The notes under the pieces were generated by a model. That model had not been told where the DNA came from. It saw only the letters and a list, made by a program, of their open reading frames with translations, and did no database searches. A DNA stretch of 64,000 nucleotides from QUBU01 sp021462865 (lineage in GTDB: Bacteria > Pseudomonadota > Gammaproteobacteria > Steroidobacterales > GCA-2729495), in NCBI GenBank assembly GCA_021462865.1, contig JAJTYX010000023.1, positions 134,619 to 198,618 on the forward strand, in the 5' to 3' direction. The translations under genes were made by a program, and so were the position numbers. The stretch's first letter is position 1. The number at the start of each line of letters is the position of its first letter. Below, in pieces: positions 9,757 to 18,009 of the stretch.

Positions 9757-9879
9757 ATGTATCCAGCCTTGTTCTCTGTCTACGCCCCGCCGTCACACGA
9801 CCGCGGGCTCAAACGCCCGCGAAGAATAGGCGTTCGCCGGAGCAATTCAAGCCCGCGTTTCCCGATGGCGCCAATGATC
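9757..9879. other. Intergenic region between asd and aroC
   Basis: This 123-bp gap carries an imperfect hairpin around 9802-9821 (CGCGGG ... CCCGCG). It has no T-tract, so it could be a weak terminator for aroC or a structured asd leader. No gene is visible. Confidence 0.35.
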
Positions 9880-10986
9880 TCAGGTTTGGCCGGCCCGGGC
9901 AGGAATGGGTGCAAGCCCCGGACGGACATCCGCGTTCTGCCCGCGGTGGCGCAGGTAATGATCCATCAGCACCAGGGCCAGCATCGCCTCGGCGATCGGC
10001 GCCGCGCGCAACCCGACGCAGGGATCGTGGCGCCCGGTCGTGACGATTTGCGTGGCATCACCTCCCCCGCTGACGGTGTCGCCCGGCAGCCGGATGCTGG
10101 AGGTCGGCTTCATTGCAATGCTGACCAGGATGTCCTGGCCGGAGGAAATCCCGCCCAAGGTTCCACCGGATGAATTTTTCAGGAAACCCGCCGGCGTGAT
10201 CTCATCCCGGTGCTGAGATCCCATCTGCTCCACCACCGCGAATCCGTCTCCCAGTTCGACGCCCTTCACTGCGTTGATACCCATCATCGAGTGCGCGATC
10301 GCCGCATCGAGTTTGTCGAACACGGGTTCACCGAGGCCCGCCGGAACTCCGGTCGCTATGACATTGATGCGCGCACCGATCGAATCACCTTCCCGACGCA
10401 GTGCATCCATGTAGGCGTCAAGTTCCGGCACACGGTCGGGGTCGGCGCAGAAAAACGGATTGTCGTCCACGGCCCCCAGGTCCTTCGCACCGAGGCGAAT
10501 CGGCCCAAGCTGTGCGAGATAGGCGACGATTCTCACGCCGAGACGTTCTGCCAGGTATTTGCGCGCGATCGCACCGGCCGCCACGCGCATGACGGTTTCA
10601 CGCGCGGACGAGCGCCCGCCTCCGCGGTAGTCCCGAATGCCGTACTTCTGCTGGTAGGTGTAGTCGGCGTGCCCGGGGCGAAACTTGTCCTTGATGCCCG
10701 TGTAGTCGCGGCTGCGCTGATCGACGTTCTCGACGAGGAGGCCGATGGGCGTTCCGGTAGTCAATCCCTCGAAGACCCCGGACATGATGCGCACGGCATC
10801 CGGTTCCTTGCGTTGGGTGGTATGGCGCGACCGGCCGGGTCGCCGCCGTTCCAGGTCGCGTTGTATGTCTTCTTCACACAGCGCGAGACCCGGCGGGCAC
10901 CCATCGACGACACAGCCGAGACCCGGCCCGTGACTCTCGCCAAAGGTCGTCACGGTAAATAGCGTGCCGATGGTGTTTCCTGCCAC
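9880..10986 (-). CDS. aroC: Chorismate synthase
   Basis: Converts EPSP to chorismate using reduced FMN, the last common step to aromatic amino acids. The 368-aa protein starts at the GTG at 10986, giving the family N-terminus AGNTIGTLFTVTTFGESHG. The conserved signatures RPGHADYTYQQKYG and GGGRSSARET are present. It begins 11 bp after the prmB stop, so the two are likely cotranscribed. The frame stays open far upstream inside prmB, but that part is out of frame with any AroC homology. Confidence 0.96.
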   Translation of the reverse strand: MAGNTIGTLFTVTTFGESHGPGLGCVVDGCPPGLALCEEDIQRDLERRRPGRSRHTTQRKEPDAVRIMSGVFEGLTTGTPIGLLVENVDQRSRDYTGIKDKFRPGHADYTYQQKYGIRDYRGGGRSSARETVMRVAAGAIARKYLAERLGVRIVAYLAQLGPIRLGAKDLGAVDDNPFFCADPDRVPELDAYMDALRREGDSIGARINVIATGVPAGLGEPVFDKLDAAIAHSMMGINAVKGVELGDGFAVVEQMGSQHRDEITPAGFLKNSSGGTLGGISSGQDILVSIAMKPTSSIRLPGDTVSGGGDATQIVTTGRHDPCVGLRAAPIAEAMLALVLMDHYLRHRGQNADVRPGLAPIPARAGQT

Positions 10987-10996
10987 GGATCTGCTC

Positions 10997-11905
10997 TCAA
11001 TTGCCCGGCCGGTCGTGGCCGCTGGCCTCATTGTCCACAGGCAGGTCGCCGGCCGCCACCAGCGCGATTCCGTCCCCTGATGCGAGTTCGGGCCAGATGA
11101 ACGGCACCCGGGGAAACGCCTGCTCGAGCGCCGCCATCCCGGCTCCCCCCTCGATGGCGAGCCAACCCCACGGCTCGAGCAGGCGCGCAGCACCTCGAAC
11201 GATCGGGCGCACCAGGCCGAGACCGTCCGGCCCACCCGCCAGTGCCGCGCGCGGCTCCCAGCGAAACTCGGGCGGCGGATCCTGCAGTTCGGCGTCCGGC
11301 ACATACGGCGGATTGGAAACCAGCAGGTCGAAGCGTCCACGCAGTCCGCGCAGCAGGTCGGCAGCGACGAAACTCACGCGGTCGTTTACCGCGTGCCGGG
11401 CGGCATTGCGGCGCGCGACCTGGAGCGCAGCGAACGACAGGTCGCTTGCCACGACACGGCTGCCCGGAAACGCCAGCGCGCACGCAATGGCGATGCAGCC
11501 GCTGCCGGTGCCGATCTCCAGGATGCGTGGCTGCGCCAGCCGCGGCAGCCACGGCTCGAACCGCTCCGCAATCAGTTCGGCAAAGGGCGAGCGTGGAATG
11601 AGGACCCGTTGATCGACGTGGTAGCGCCGGCCCGCGAACCATGCCTCACCCAGCAGGTAGGGCGCTGGCGCGCGCTCGCCGATGCGCCGCTCGATCATGG
11701 CCTCGCAACGCTGCCTTTCGGCATCGCTCACCGGCCGGCCATAGGCAGCCGCATCCGCATGATCGAGTTCCAGTATGTGAAAAACGACAGCCGCAGCCTC
11801 ATCGCCCCAGGTCGCGGTGCCATGCGCGCAGACGACGCCCGCCGCGGCCAGGGCACTCTCAGCCCAGCCGACAAGATCGGCAACGGTGACTGGCCTCGAA
11901 TTCAT
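10997..11905 (-). CDS. prmB: 50S ribosomal protein L3 glutamine methyltransferase
   Basis: A 302-aa class I SAM methyltransferase. The SAM-binding motif IGTGSG is at residues 131-136 and the glutamine-methylating NPPY at 198-201. PrmB is favoured over PrmC because it is next to aroC, as in E. coli and Pseudomonas, and not next to prfA. Length fits PrmB. Confidence 0.92.
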   Translation of the reverse strand: MNSRPVTVADLVGWAESALAAAGVVCAHGTATWGDEAAAVVFHILELDHADAAAYGRPVSDAERQRCEAMIERRIGERAPAPYLLGEAWFAGRRYHVDQRVLIPRSPFAELIAERFEPWLPRLAQPRILEIGTGSGCIAIACALAFPGSRVVASDLSFAALQVARRNAARHAVNDRVSFVAADLLRGLRGRFDLLVSNPPYVPDAELQDPPPEFRWEPRAALAGGPDGLGLVRPIVRGAARLLEPWGWLAIEGGAGMAALEQAFPRVPFIWPELASGDGIALVAAGDLPVDNEASGHDRPGN

Positions 11906-12015
11906 GTGCGGGCCCGGTCGAGCCTGCCATGCCGGCCGAACCCGATGTGCCCTGTGTACAATGCGCCGCCGGACTGAACGACACCCACTCGCTGACTCCC
12001 GATCGCAGAGTACGG

Positions 12016-12888
12016 ATGCTTGCAGGTTTCTTCATTGTGCTGCAACGCCTGCTGCCGGCGCGTCTCATCGGCCGCCTGGTCTACGCGATCGCGCGCAGCC
12101 GCAACCGGCTGCTCAAGAATGCGCTGATCAACACCTTCGTGCGCATCTATCCCGTGGACGTCGGTGAGGCGGATGCCGCGGTTCCGGGTGGCTACGACAG
12201 CTTCAATGCATTTTTCACCCGGGGACTCAGGCCCGGCGCGCGCCCGCCCGACCCCGACCCGGCGGCGCTGCTCTGCCCTGCCGACGGACTCATTCAGCAG
12301 ATCGGCAGCTTGCGTGACAGTCAGATTCTGCAGGTAAAGGGCATCGATTACGACGTGTCGCGGTTGTTGGGTGGGGACAGCGACGCCGACCGCTATCGCG
12401 GCGGCTCTTTCGCCACCATTTACCTGGCGCCGTGGAACTACCATCGGGTACACATGCCGGCCGGCGGCCGGGTCCGCCGCATGCGCCATGTTGCGGGACA
12501 ACTCTGGTCGGTCAATGCGACGACCGCCGCCCGAGTACCGGGGCTGTTTGCGCGCAACGAGCGCCTTGTTTGTCACTGTGAGGCCGACTGGGGGTCCTTC
12601 GTGGTCGTGCTGGTCGGCGCATTCAACGTCGGCAGCATCTCCACTGCCTGGGCAGGCGAAGTGCTGCCACGGCGCGGTCCGGCGGTCACGGACTGGGACT
12701 ACGACATCGCCGGCAATGAACCTCGGCTCGCCCGCGGCGAATTACTGGGCCAGTTCAACCTGGGATCGACGGTAATCGTCCTGCTGCCCGCCGGGCGCGT
12801 CAGCTGGCAGGCGGGACTCGTCGCCGGTTCTCCGGTACGCGCCTGCGCAAGCATCGGGCTTCTCGCACAGCACGCCGGCCGGAAATGA
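12016..12888 (+). CDS. psd: Phosphatidylserine decarboxylase proenzyme
   Basis: Makes phosphatidylethanolamine from phosphatidylserine at the inner membrane. The proenzyme self-cleaves inside the conserved LGST motif (Gly250-Ser251 from this start), generating the pyruvoyl cofactor. I chose the ATG at 12016, giving 290 aa, because family members begin about here (LQRLLPARLIGRLVY). A longer frame from 11929 adds 29 residues unlike other Psd N-termini. The stop overlaps the start of epmA by ATGA. Confidence 0.95.
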   Translation: MLAGFFIVLQRLLPARLIGRLVYAIARSRNRLLKNALINTFVRIYPVDVGEADAAVPGGYDSFNAFFTRGLRPGARPPDPDPAALLCPADGLIQQIGSLRDSQILQVKGIDYDVSRLLGGDSDADRYRGGSFATIYLAPWNYHRVHMPAGGRVRRMRHVAGQLWSVNATTAARVPGLFARNERLVCHCEADWGSFVVVLVGAFNVGSISTAWAGEVLPRRGPAVTDWDYDIAGNEPRLARGELLGQFNLGSTVIVLLPAGRVSWQAGLVAGSPVRACASIGLLAQHAGRK

Positions 12889-13889
12889 ACGCAGACGCCG
12901 GGCGATGGCAACCGACCGCCGAGATCCAGGTGTTGCGGCAGCGTGCGGCGGCGCTGGCCGCAGCCCGCGAGTTCTTTGCCACACGCAACGTCATCGAGAC
13001 GGAAACGCCGCACCTTGTCGAGCACCCCGTCAGCGAACCGCAACTTGCCAACGTCCGTTGCTCGCTCGCAGTGCGGCCCGAGCGCCGCTACTACCTGCAC
13101 ACGTCTCCCGAATACCACATGAAGAGGCTCCTGGCGGCTGGAGCGCCCGATATCTACCAGATCAGCAAGGTGTTCCGTGACGGAGAGCTCGGGCCGAGGC
13201 ATCTGCCGGAGTTCACGCTCGTGGAATGGTATCGGCGCAACGTCACGCTGGACGACATGATCGGGGAGGCCTGCGATCTGGTCAGGACCATTGGACTTCG
13301 ACTCGGCAGGCACATCGGGGCCCCGAACCGGCACGACTATCGCGAGCTTTTCATCCGGTTCGCCGGAATCGACCCGCTGGCGGCTGACACCCCGGCCGTG
13401 CGCGACCGGGCACTGCAACTGTTGCCTGCAGAGGACGGGAAGGATCTCGCCCACAGCCTGCAGGACGACCGTTCGGCCTGGCTTGACCTGCTCATGGTCC
13501 GATGCATCGAGCCGGCGCTGCGACCATCCGGCCTCACGGTCATCGAACGCTACCCCGCGGAGCAGGCAGCCCTCGCCCGTCGTGATCCGGAGAACCCTGC
13601 GCTGGCGGCCCGATTCGAGATTTACCTCGACGGACTCGAGCTGGCCAACGGCTACCACGAACTGGCCGATGCCCGGGAACAACGGGCGCGATTCGACGCC
13701 GACAGAATCCGGCGCCGGAGCCTTGGATTGCCCGACGTGGAGCCTGACATGGCGTTGCTCTCCGCCCTGGAATCCGGGCTGCCCGACTGCTGCGGCACTG
13801 CGCTGGGGTTTGACCGCCTGCTGATGGCCTGCCTGGGAATAGAGCGAATTGGCCGGGTGGTGAGCTTCACCATCCCATCGGACGACTGA
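12885..13889 (+). CDS. epmA: Elongation factor P--(R)-beta-lysine ligase
   Basis: A 334-aa class II lysyl-tRNA synthetase-like enzyme without the N-terminal anticodon-binding domain. It attaches (R)-beta-lysine to a conserved Lys of EF-P. Class II motifs are visible: YYLHTSPEYHMKRLL, FRDGELGPRHLPEFTLVEWY and a C-terminal GTALGFDRLLM. It is translationally coupled to psd (ATGA overlap) and faces efp, its substrate, across 9 bp. epmB, which makes the beta-lysine, is also here. Confidence 0.96.
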   Translation: MNADAGRWQPTAEIQVLRQRAAALAAAREFFATRNVIETETPHLVEHPVSEPQLANVRCSLAVRPERRYYLHTSPEYHMKRLLAAGAPDIYQISKVFRDGELGPRHLPEFTLVEWYRRNVTLDDMIGEACDLVRTIGLRLGRHIGAPNRHDYRELFIRFAGIDPLAADTPAVRDRALQLLPAEDGKDLAHSLQDDRSAWLDLLMVRCIEPALRPSGLTVIERYPAEQAALARRDPENPALAARFEIYLDGLELANGYHELADAREQRARFDADRIRRRSLGLPDVEPDMALLSALESGLPDCCGTALGFDRLLMACLGIERIGRVVSFTIPSDD

Positions 13890-13898
13890 GGGCGCGCG

Positions 13899-14465
13899 CT
13901 ACTTCACGCGGGAAATATACTCGCCGCTGCGCGTATCGACCTTGATGACCTCACCCTCTTCCACGAACAGCGGCACCTTGACCACCGCGCCGGTCTCCAG
14001 CCGCGCCGGCTTCATGCCGCCCGTCGCGGTATCGCCCCGAATGCCGGGATCGGTTTCCACGATCTTCAGCTCCGCATGGGGCGGAGGCTCGACGAGCAGC
14101 GGCTGGCCGTTCCAGAGGGTGATATTGCAGAGCATCTGCTCCTTGAGCCAGAGCCGCGTGTCGCCGACTCGTGCAGCATCCGCTCCAAACTGCTCGAAAC
14201 TTTCCGGCTGCATGAAGTACCAGATGTCGCCGTCGTTGTACAAATACTGCATCGGTGTCGTAAGAACGTCCGCCGCCTCGGCCGTGTCACCGGACTTGAA
14301 CGTCCGCTCGACGGTGCGGCCGGTCTTCAGGTTGCGTACCCGCACCCGGTTGAACGCCTGGCCCTTGCCGGGCTTGACGAACTCGTTCTCGAGGACGACG
14401 TATGGATCGCCATCGAGAAGGATCTTGATGCCCGACTTGAACTCGCTTGTGCTGAAACTAGCCAT
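13899..14465 (-). CDS. efp: Translation elongation factor P
   Basis: A 188-aa three-domain protein that rescues ribosomes stalled at polyproline. The modified residue is Lys34 in KPGKGQAF, the position beta-lysylated by EpmA in E. coli. The start at 14465 gives the standard N-terminus MASFSTSEFKSG. The frame stays open upstream to 14831 but that extension overlaps epmB and its leader. The gene converges with epmA and diverges from epmB. Confidence 0.97.
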   Translation of the reverse strand: MASFSTSEFKSGIKILLDGDPYVVLENEFVKPGKGQAFNRVRVRNLKTGRTVERTFKSGDTAEAADVLTTPMQYLYNDGDIWYFMQPESFEQFGADAARVGDTRLWLKEQMLCNITLWNGQPLLVEPPPHAELKIVETDPGIRGDTATGGMKPARLETGAVVKVPLFVEEGEVIKVDTRSGEYISRVK

Positions 14466-14601
14466 GACTACCTGCAAGAGCGATTGCCAACCCCCGGTCG
14501 GCCGAGCCTGCGCTGGTCGCGTCGACGCGTCACATGGACATCGCTCCCGCCGGGGCCGCGACATTCTATAGACTTTCCCGAAAGGCTGCCCGAGAACCAC
14601 C
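14466..14601. promoter_or_regulatory. Divergent efp / epmB promoter region
   Basis: This 136-bp gap separates the divergent efp and epmB starts. The sequence TTCTATAGA near 14564-14572 offers a -10-like box for each strand (TAGAAT on the minus strand, TATAGA on the plus strand). No good -35 element accompanies either, so the exact promoters are uncertain. Confidence 0.35.
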
Positions 14602-15645
14602 GTGCTACGTTCATCCCGCTCCGCCATCGACACCGCAACACCTGGCTGGCAACAGGAACTCGCCGCGGGAATCGACTCCGTCGAAGAACTCGCCGGCGAA
14701 CTCGACCTGCCGGCCAGCCTGCTCGGTGGCAGCCACGCCGCAAGTTTGCAGTTCCCGCTTCGCGTTCCACGCGGCTTCGTCCGCCGCATGCATCGCGGCG
14801 ATCCCCGCGACCCATTGCTGTTGCAGATCATCCCGACTGCGCGGGAACTCGTCGCTCACCCCGGATTCGTTGCCGACCCGCTCGACGAACTGACGCGGCT
14901 ACGCCAGCCCGGACTGTTGCAGAAATACCAGGGACGCGCGCTGCTGATGGTCACCGGAGCCTGTGCGGTGCATTGCCGCTATTGTTTCCGGCGTGAGTTT
15001 CCCTATGTGGAAGCAGGCGCTGTGCCCGGCACGCACGCGCTCGCACTCGCGCAGGTGGCTCGCGATCCGTCGATCCGGGAGGTGATACTCAGCGGCGGCG
15101 ATCCCCTGAGCCTGAGCAACACGCGCCTCCAGGCTCTGTTGCGCGGCCTAGAGCAGATCGACCATGTACGACGCATTCGCATTCATAGCCGCACGCCGGT
15201 GGTACTGCCCGAGCGTATCGATGCCGGACTGGTCGCCAGCCTCGGCAATTGCACGCGGCCAATTGTCATGGTCCTGCACAGCAACCACGCCAATGAACTC
15301 GATGCGACCGTCGCAACGGCTGTCGCCCGCCTGCGTGACGTGTGCGCCACGGTGCTCAACCAGTCGGTTCTTCTGCGCGGAATCAACGATGATGCGAATT
15401 GCCTGGCCGAACTGAGCCAGCGGCTTTTCGAGATCGGCGTGCTGCCGTATTACATCCACCAGCTCGATACGGTGCGCGGAACCGCGCATTTCCGCGTTGG
15501 AGACCGTCGCGCCCGCCGTCTTCTCGGCGAGCTGGCCGCTCGATTGCCGGGCTACCTCGTCCCGCGGCTCGTTCGCGAACGCCCGGGCATGCCAGCCAAG
15601 GAAATTCTGGCCCCGGTACTACATAACCCGCAACAGGTCACATAA
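14602..15645 (+). CDS. epmB: EF-P beta-lysylation protein (lysine 2,3-aminomutase)
   Basis: A 347-aa radical SAM, PLP-dependent enzyme that converts L-lysine to (R)-beta-lysine for EF-P modification. The 4Fe-4S motif is C121, C125 and C128 in CAVHCRYCFR. The SGGDPLS and glycine-rich segments of aminomutases follow, and a Lys near the C-terminus (K333 in PAKEIL) is the likely PLP lysine. The start is GTG with only a weak ribosome-binding site. Length matches EpmB rather than the longer clostridial enzyme. Confidence 0.95.
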   Translation: MLRSSRSAIDTATPGWQQELAAGIDSVEELAGELDLPASLLGGSHAASLQFPLRVPRGFVRRMHRGDPRDPLLLQIIPTARELVAHPGFVADPLDELTRLRQPGLLQKYQGRALLMVTGACAVHCRYCFRREFPYVEAGAVPGTHALALAQVARDPSIREVILSGGDPLSLSNTRLQALLRGLEQIDHVRRIRIHSRTPVVLPERIDAGLVASLGNCTRPIVMVLHSNHANELDATVATAVARLRDVCATVLNQSVLLRGINDDANCLAELSQRLFEIGVLPYYIHQLDTVRGTAHFRVGDRRARRLLGELAARLPGYLVPRLVRERPGMPAKEILAPVLHNPQQVT

Positions 15646-15718
15646 ACAGACGCGGGTCACATAATCTGCGCGCTGCAGACGGCAGAATCCCCGCCAATCC
15701 GGCTGGCGTGAGCCGGAA

Positions 15719-17833
15719 ATGCGTTGTCGAGTTTTCGCCGGGATCCTGAAATTGCCTGAGACCCATGGTGTGCCGCTGATCGTCGTCAGCCAGCACGACG
15801 ACAACATGGCCGCAATCAATTCCATGCTGCGTGAGGCGGGCCACGCGGTGCATTGCAGGCGTGTGGCAGATCCCACCGCGCTCGAGGACGCGATTGCAGA
15901 GCAGCCACCCGAACTGGTCATGATCTTCGCCGACGAGCCCGACGTGGACCTGACAGGGCTGTCCGGCTCCATATTCCGCAGAAATCCGCCGATCCCCGTG
16001 ATCATCGTCCGCCAGAACGTCACCGAGCGGATCATCTCCGATGCAATTGCCGCTGGTGCCCGCGACGTGGTTTCGCTCGGCCATCGCGAACGCCTCCAGG
16101 CGGTGGTCGAACGCGAACTGAGAACCCGCCGCCTGCAGGCTGCGCTGGACAGCGTGCTGTCGTCCGCTACGCAGTACAAGCAGGAACTGCGCAGCCTGAT
16201 GATCGGCGCAACCGAGGCCATCGCCGATGTGCAGGAAGGCATCGTCATCGCCGCGAACCCCGCCTGGCTCGCCATGCTCGGCGCCGAGCAGGAAAGCGAC
16301 CTGCTGGGCCAGCCCTTCATGGACTTCTTCAGTGACCGCGACCAGCCCAGCCTGAAGGGTGCGTTGCAGGCCTGCCTGAAGGGCAAATGGACGGACACCG
16401 GCCTGCAGGTCACCGTGCAACGACGCGACCAATCCCACCTCGGGCTGGAACTCAAGCTCGAGCGGGTCACGGTGGACGGCGAGCCGGCGGTGCGTGTTGT
16501 CGTGCCGGGTGAGCGCAGCAGCGACACCCCACCGGAGGACCTGGTCGAACAGGCGCTCTGGAAGGACCCGTCGACCGGCTTCCTGATGCGGCACCATTTT
16601 CTGGAGCAGGCCACGGCGCGGCTCGGCTCTGCGTTGCAGGGCGGCGTGCGCGCAATCGCCTACATCAGGCCGGATCATTTCTCGCGCGTGCATCGCGACG
16701 TCGGCCTGCTCGGCACCGAAGCGCTGATCATGCGACTGGCGGACCTGCTGCGCGAACTGCTGCAGCCGAGCGACGTCTGCGGGCGATTTGGCGGCACGAT
16801 TTTCACGGCGATCATCGAGCGCGGCACCATGAATGACGTGGTCAGCTGGGCCGACCAGGTCCGCAAAGCCGTCGCCGGCCGGGTACTCGAGGTCGATCAG
16901 CAGTCGACGACCCTGACCTGCACCATCGGCGTCACAGAAATCGGCAGCGAATCGCAGTCGATAGCCGAACTGCTGTCGGCGGCAGAAAAGGCCTGCCGTG
17001 CCGGTCGCGATGCCGGCGGCAACAAGGTCGAGCTCTGCGACACAACGACCGCGACGCAGAAGGTCCGCGTTGCCGACGCGATGTGGGTGCCGAAGATCCG
17101 TAACGCCCTCATGCAGAACCGCTTCCGGCTGGTGCACCAGCCAATCGCCAGCCTGACCGAGGAAGTCCAGGGCATGTTCGATACCCTGGTGCGGATGGTC
17201 GATGATGACGGCAGCCTGATTCTCCCCAGCGAGTTCATCCCTCCCGCGGAACGCGCCAGGATGATCAAGAACGTGGACCGATGGGTCATCGGCGCCTCGC
17301 TGTCGTATTGCACCGCCAAGCAGCCGACACTGGTCTTCGTCCGACTGTCCCGCGACTCGGTTCTCGACGACACGCTCCCGGCGTGGCTCGGCACGCGCCT
17401 GGCGAGCCTGAAGGTGCCGCCCCAGCGCCTTTGCTTCCAGGTCAGCGAAGAAACCGCAGCGACGCAGCTCAAACCGACCAAGGAACTCGCCGAGCGGCTG
17501 GCGGCGGCGGGCTTCCTGTTTGCGGTCGACCATCTCGGAACCGGGCGCGACTCCACCCAGCTGTTGCATCACATCCCGATGCAGTTCATGAAAATCGACG
17601 GCAGCCTGATGCAGGGCCTGCATAGTGACAGCGATCAGCAGCGGAAAGTCGCCGGCCTGGTGCAGGTCGCACACAAGCTCAAGATCCGCTCCATCGCCGA
17701 GCGCGTGGAGGATGCCAAGACCATGGCCGTGCTCTGGCAGCTCGGCGTATCCTACTTCCAGGGCAATTTCGTGCAGACGCAGGGCGTCGTCCTGGAGAGC
17801 GCGCAACCGCTGGAGAACCGCGCTACGGGGTGA
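15719..17833 (+). CDS. FimX-like REC-PAS-GGDEF-EAL protein, degenerate
   Basis: A 704-aa cytoplasmic protein with four regions: a receiver-like domain (about 18-130), a PAS domain (about 165-275), a GGDEF-type domain (about 285-415) and an EAL-type domain (about 430-690). The signature sites are degenerate: GGTIF near residue 358 replaces GGDEF, and FDTLVR near 486 replaces EALVR. Cyclase and phosphodiesterase activity are therefore unlikely. This pattern resembles Pseudomonas and Xanthomonas FimX, a c-di-GMP receptor for type IV pilus assembly. The receiver domain also lacks a clear phosphoacceptor Asp context. The following FimV-like gene fits a pilus or polarity role. Confidence 0.82.
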   Translation: MRCRVFAGILKLPETHGVPLIVVSQHDDNMAAINSMLREAGHAVHCRRVADPTALEDAIAEQPPELVMIFADEPDVDLTGLSGSIFRRNPPIPVIIVRQNVTERIISDAIAAGARDVVSLGHRERLQAVVERELRTRRLQAALDSVLSSATQYKQELRSLMIGATEAIADVQEGIVIAANPAWLAMLGAEQESDLLGQPFMDFFSDRDQPSLKGALQACLKGKWTDTGLQVTVQRRDQSHLGLELKLERVTVDGEPAVRVVVPGERSSDTPPEDLVEQALWKDPSTGFLMRHHFLEQATARLGSALQGGVRAIAYIRPDHFSRVHRDVGLLGTEALIMRLADLLRELLQPSDVCGRFGGTIFTAIIERGTMNDVVSWADQVRKAVAGRVLEVDQQSTTLTCTIGVTEIGSESQSIAELLSAAEKACRAGRDAGGNKVELCDTTTATQKVRVADAMWVPKIRNALMQNRFRLVHQPIASLTEEVQGMFDTLVRMVDDDGSLILPSEFIPPAERARMIKNVDRWVIGASLSYCTAKQPTLVFVRLSRDSVLDDTLPAWLGTRLASLKVPPQRLCFQVSEETAATQLKPTKELAERLAAAGFLFAVDHLGTGRDSTQLLHHIPMQFMKIDGSLMQGLHSDSDQQRKVAGLVQVAHKLKIRSIAERVEDAKTMAVLWQLGVSYFQGNFVQTQGVVLESAQPLENRATG

Positions 17834-18009
17834 GGCGCAAGCCGGCACGCGTGACGTCGTTCACATTTCACCGAATGCAGCCACGTTGTGGGCAGCAATG
17901 CGGCCGAAACGAGACGCGAATCGTTTACGGACTTATTGACAAATGATTTCCTTCGCGGCGGGAAAACGTATCAGCACATCTGGCACTGACGAATTCGGAG
18001 CATAGAGCT

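Noticed and set aside
15638..17848. 736-codon open frame on the minus strand across the FimX-like gene
   Set aside because: The plus-strand protein has four recognisable domains. The minus-strand frame has none.
17936..17941. TTGACA as promoter for the second FimV-like gene
   Set aside because: No -10 box lies at a usual distance; kept out of the feature list.
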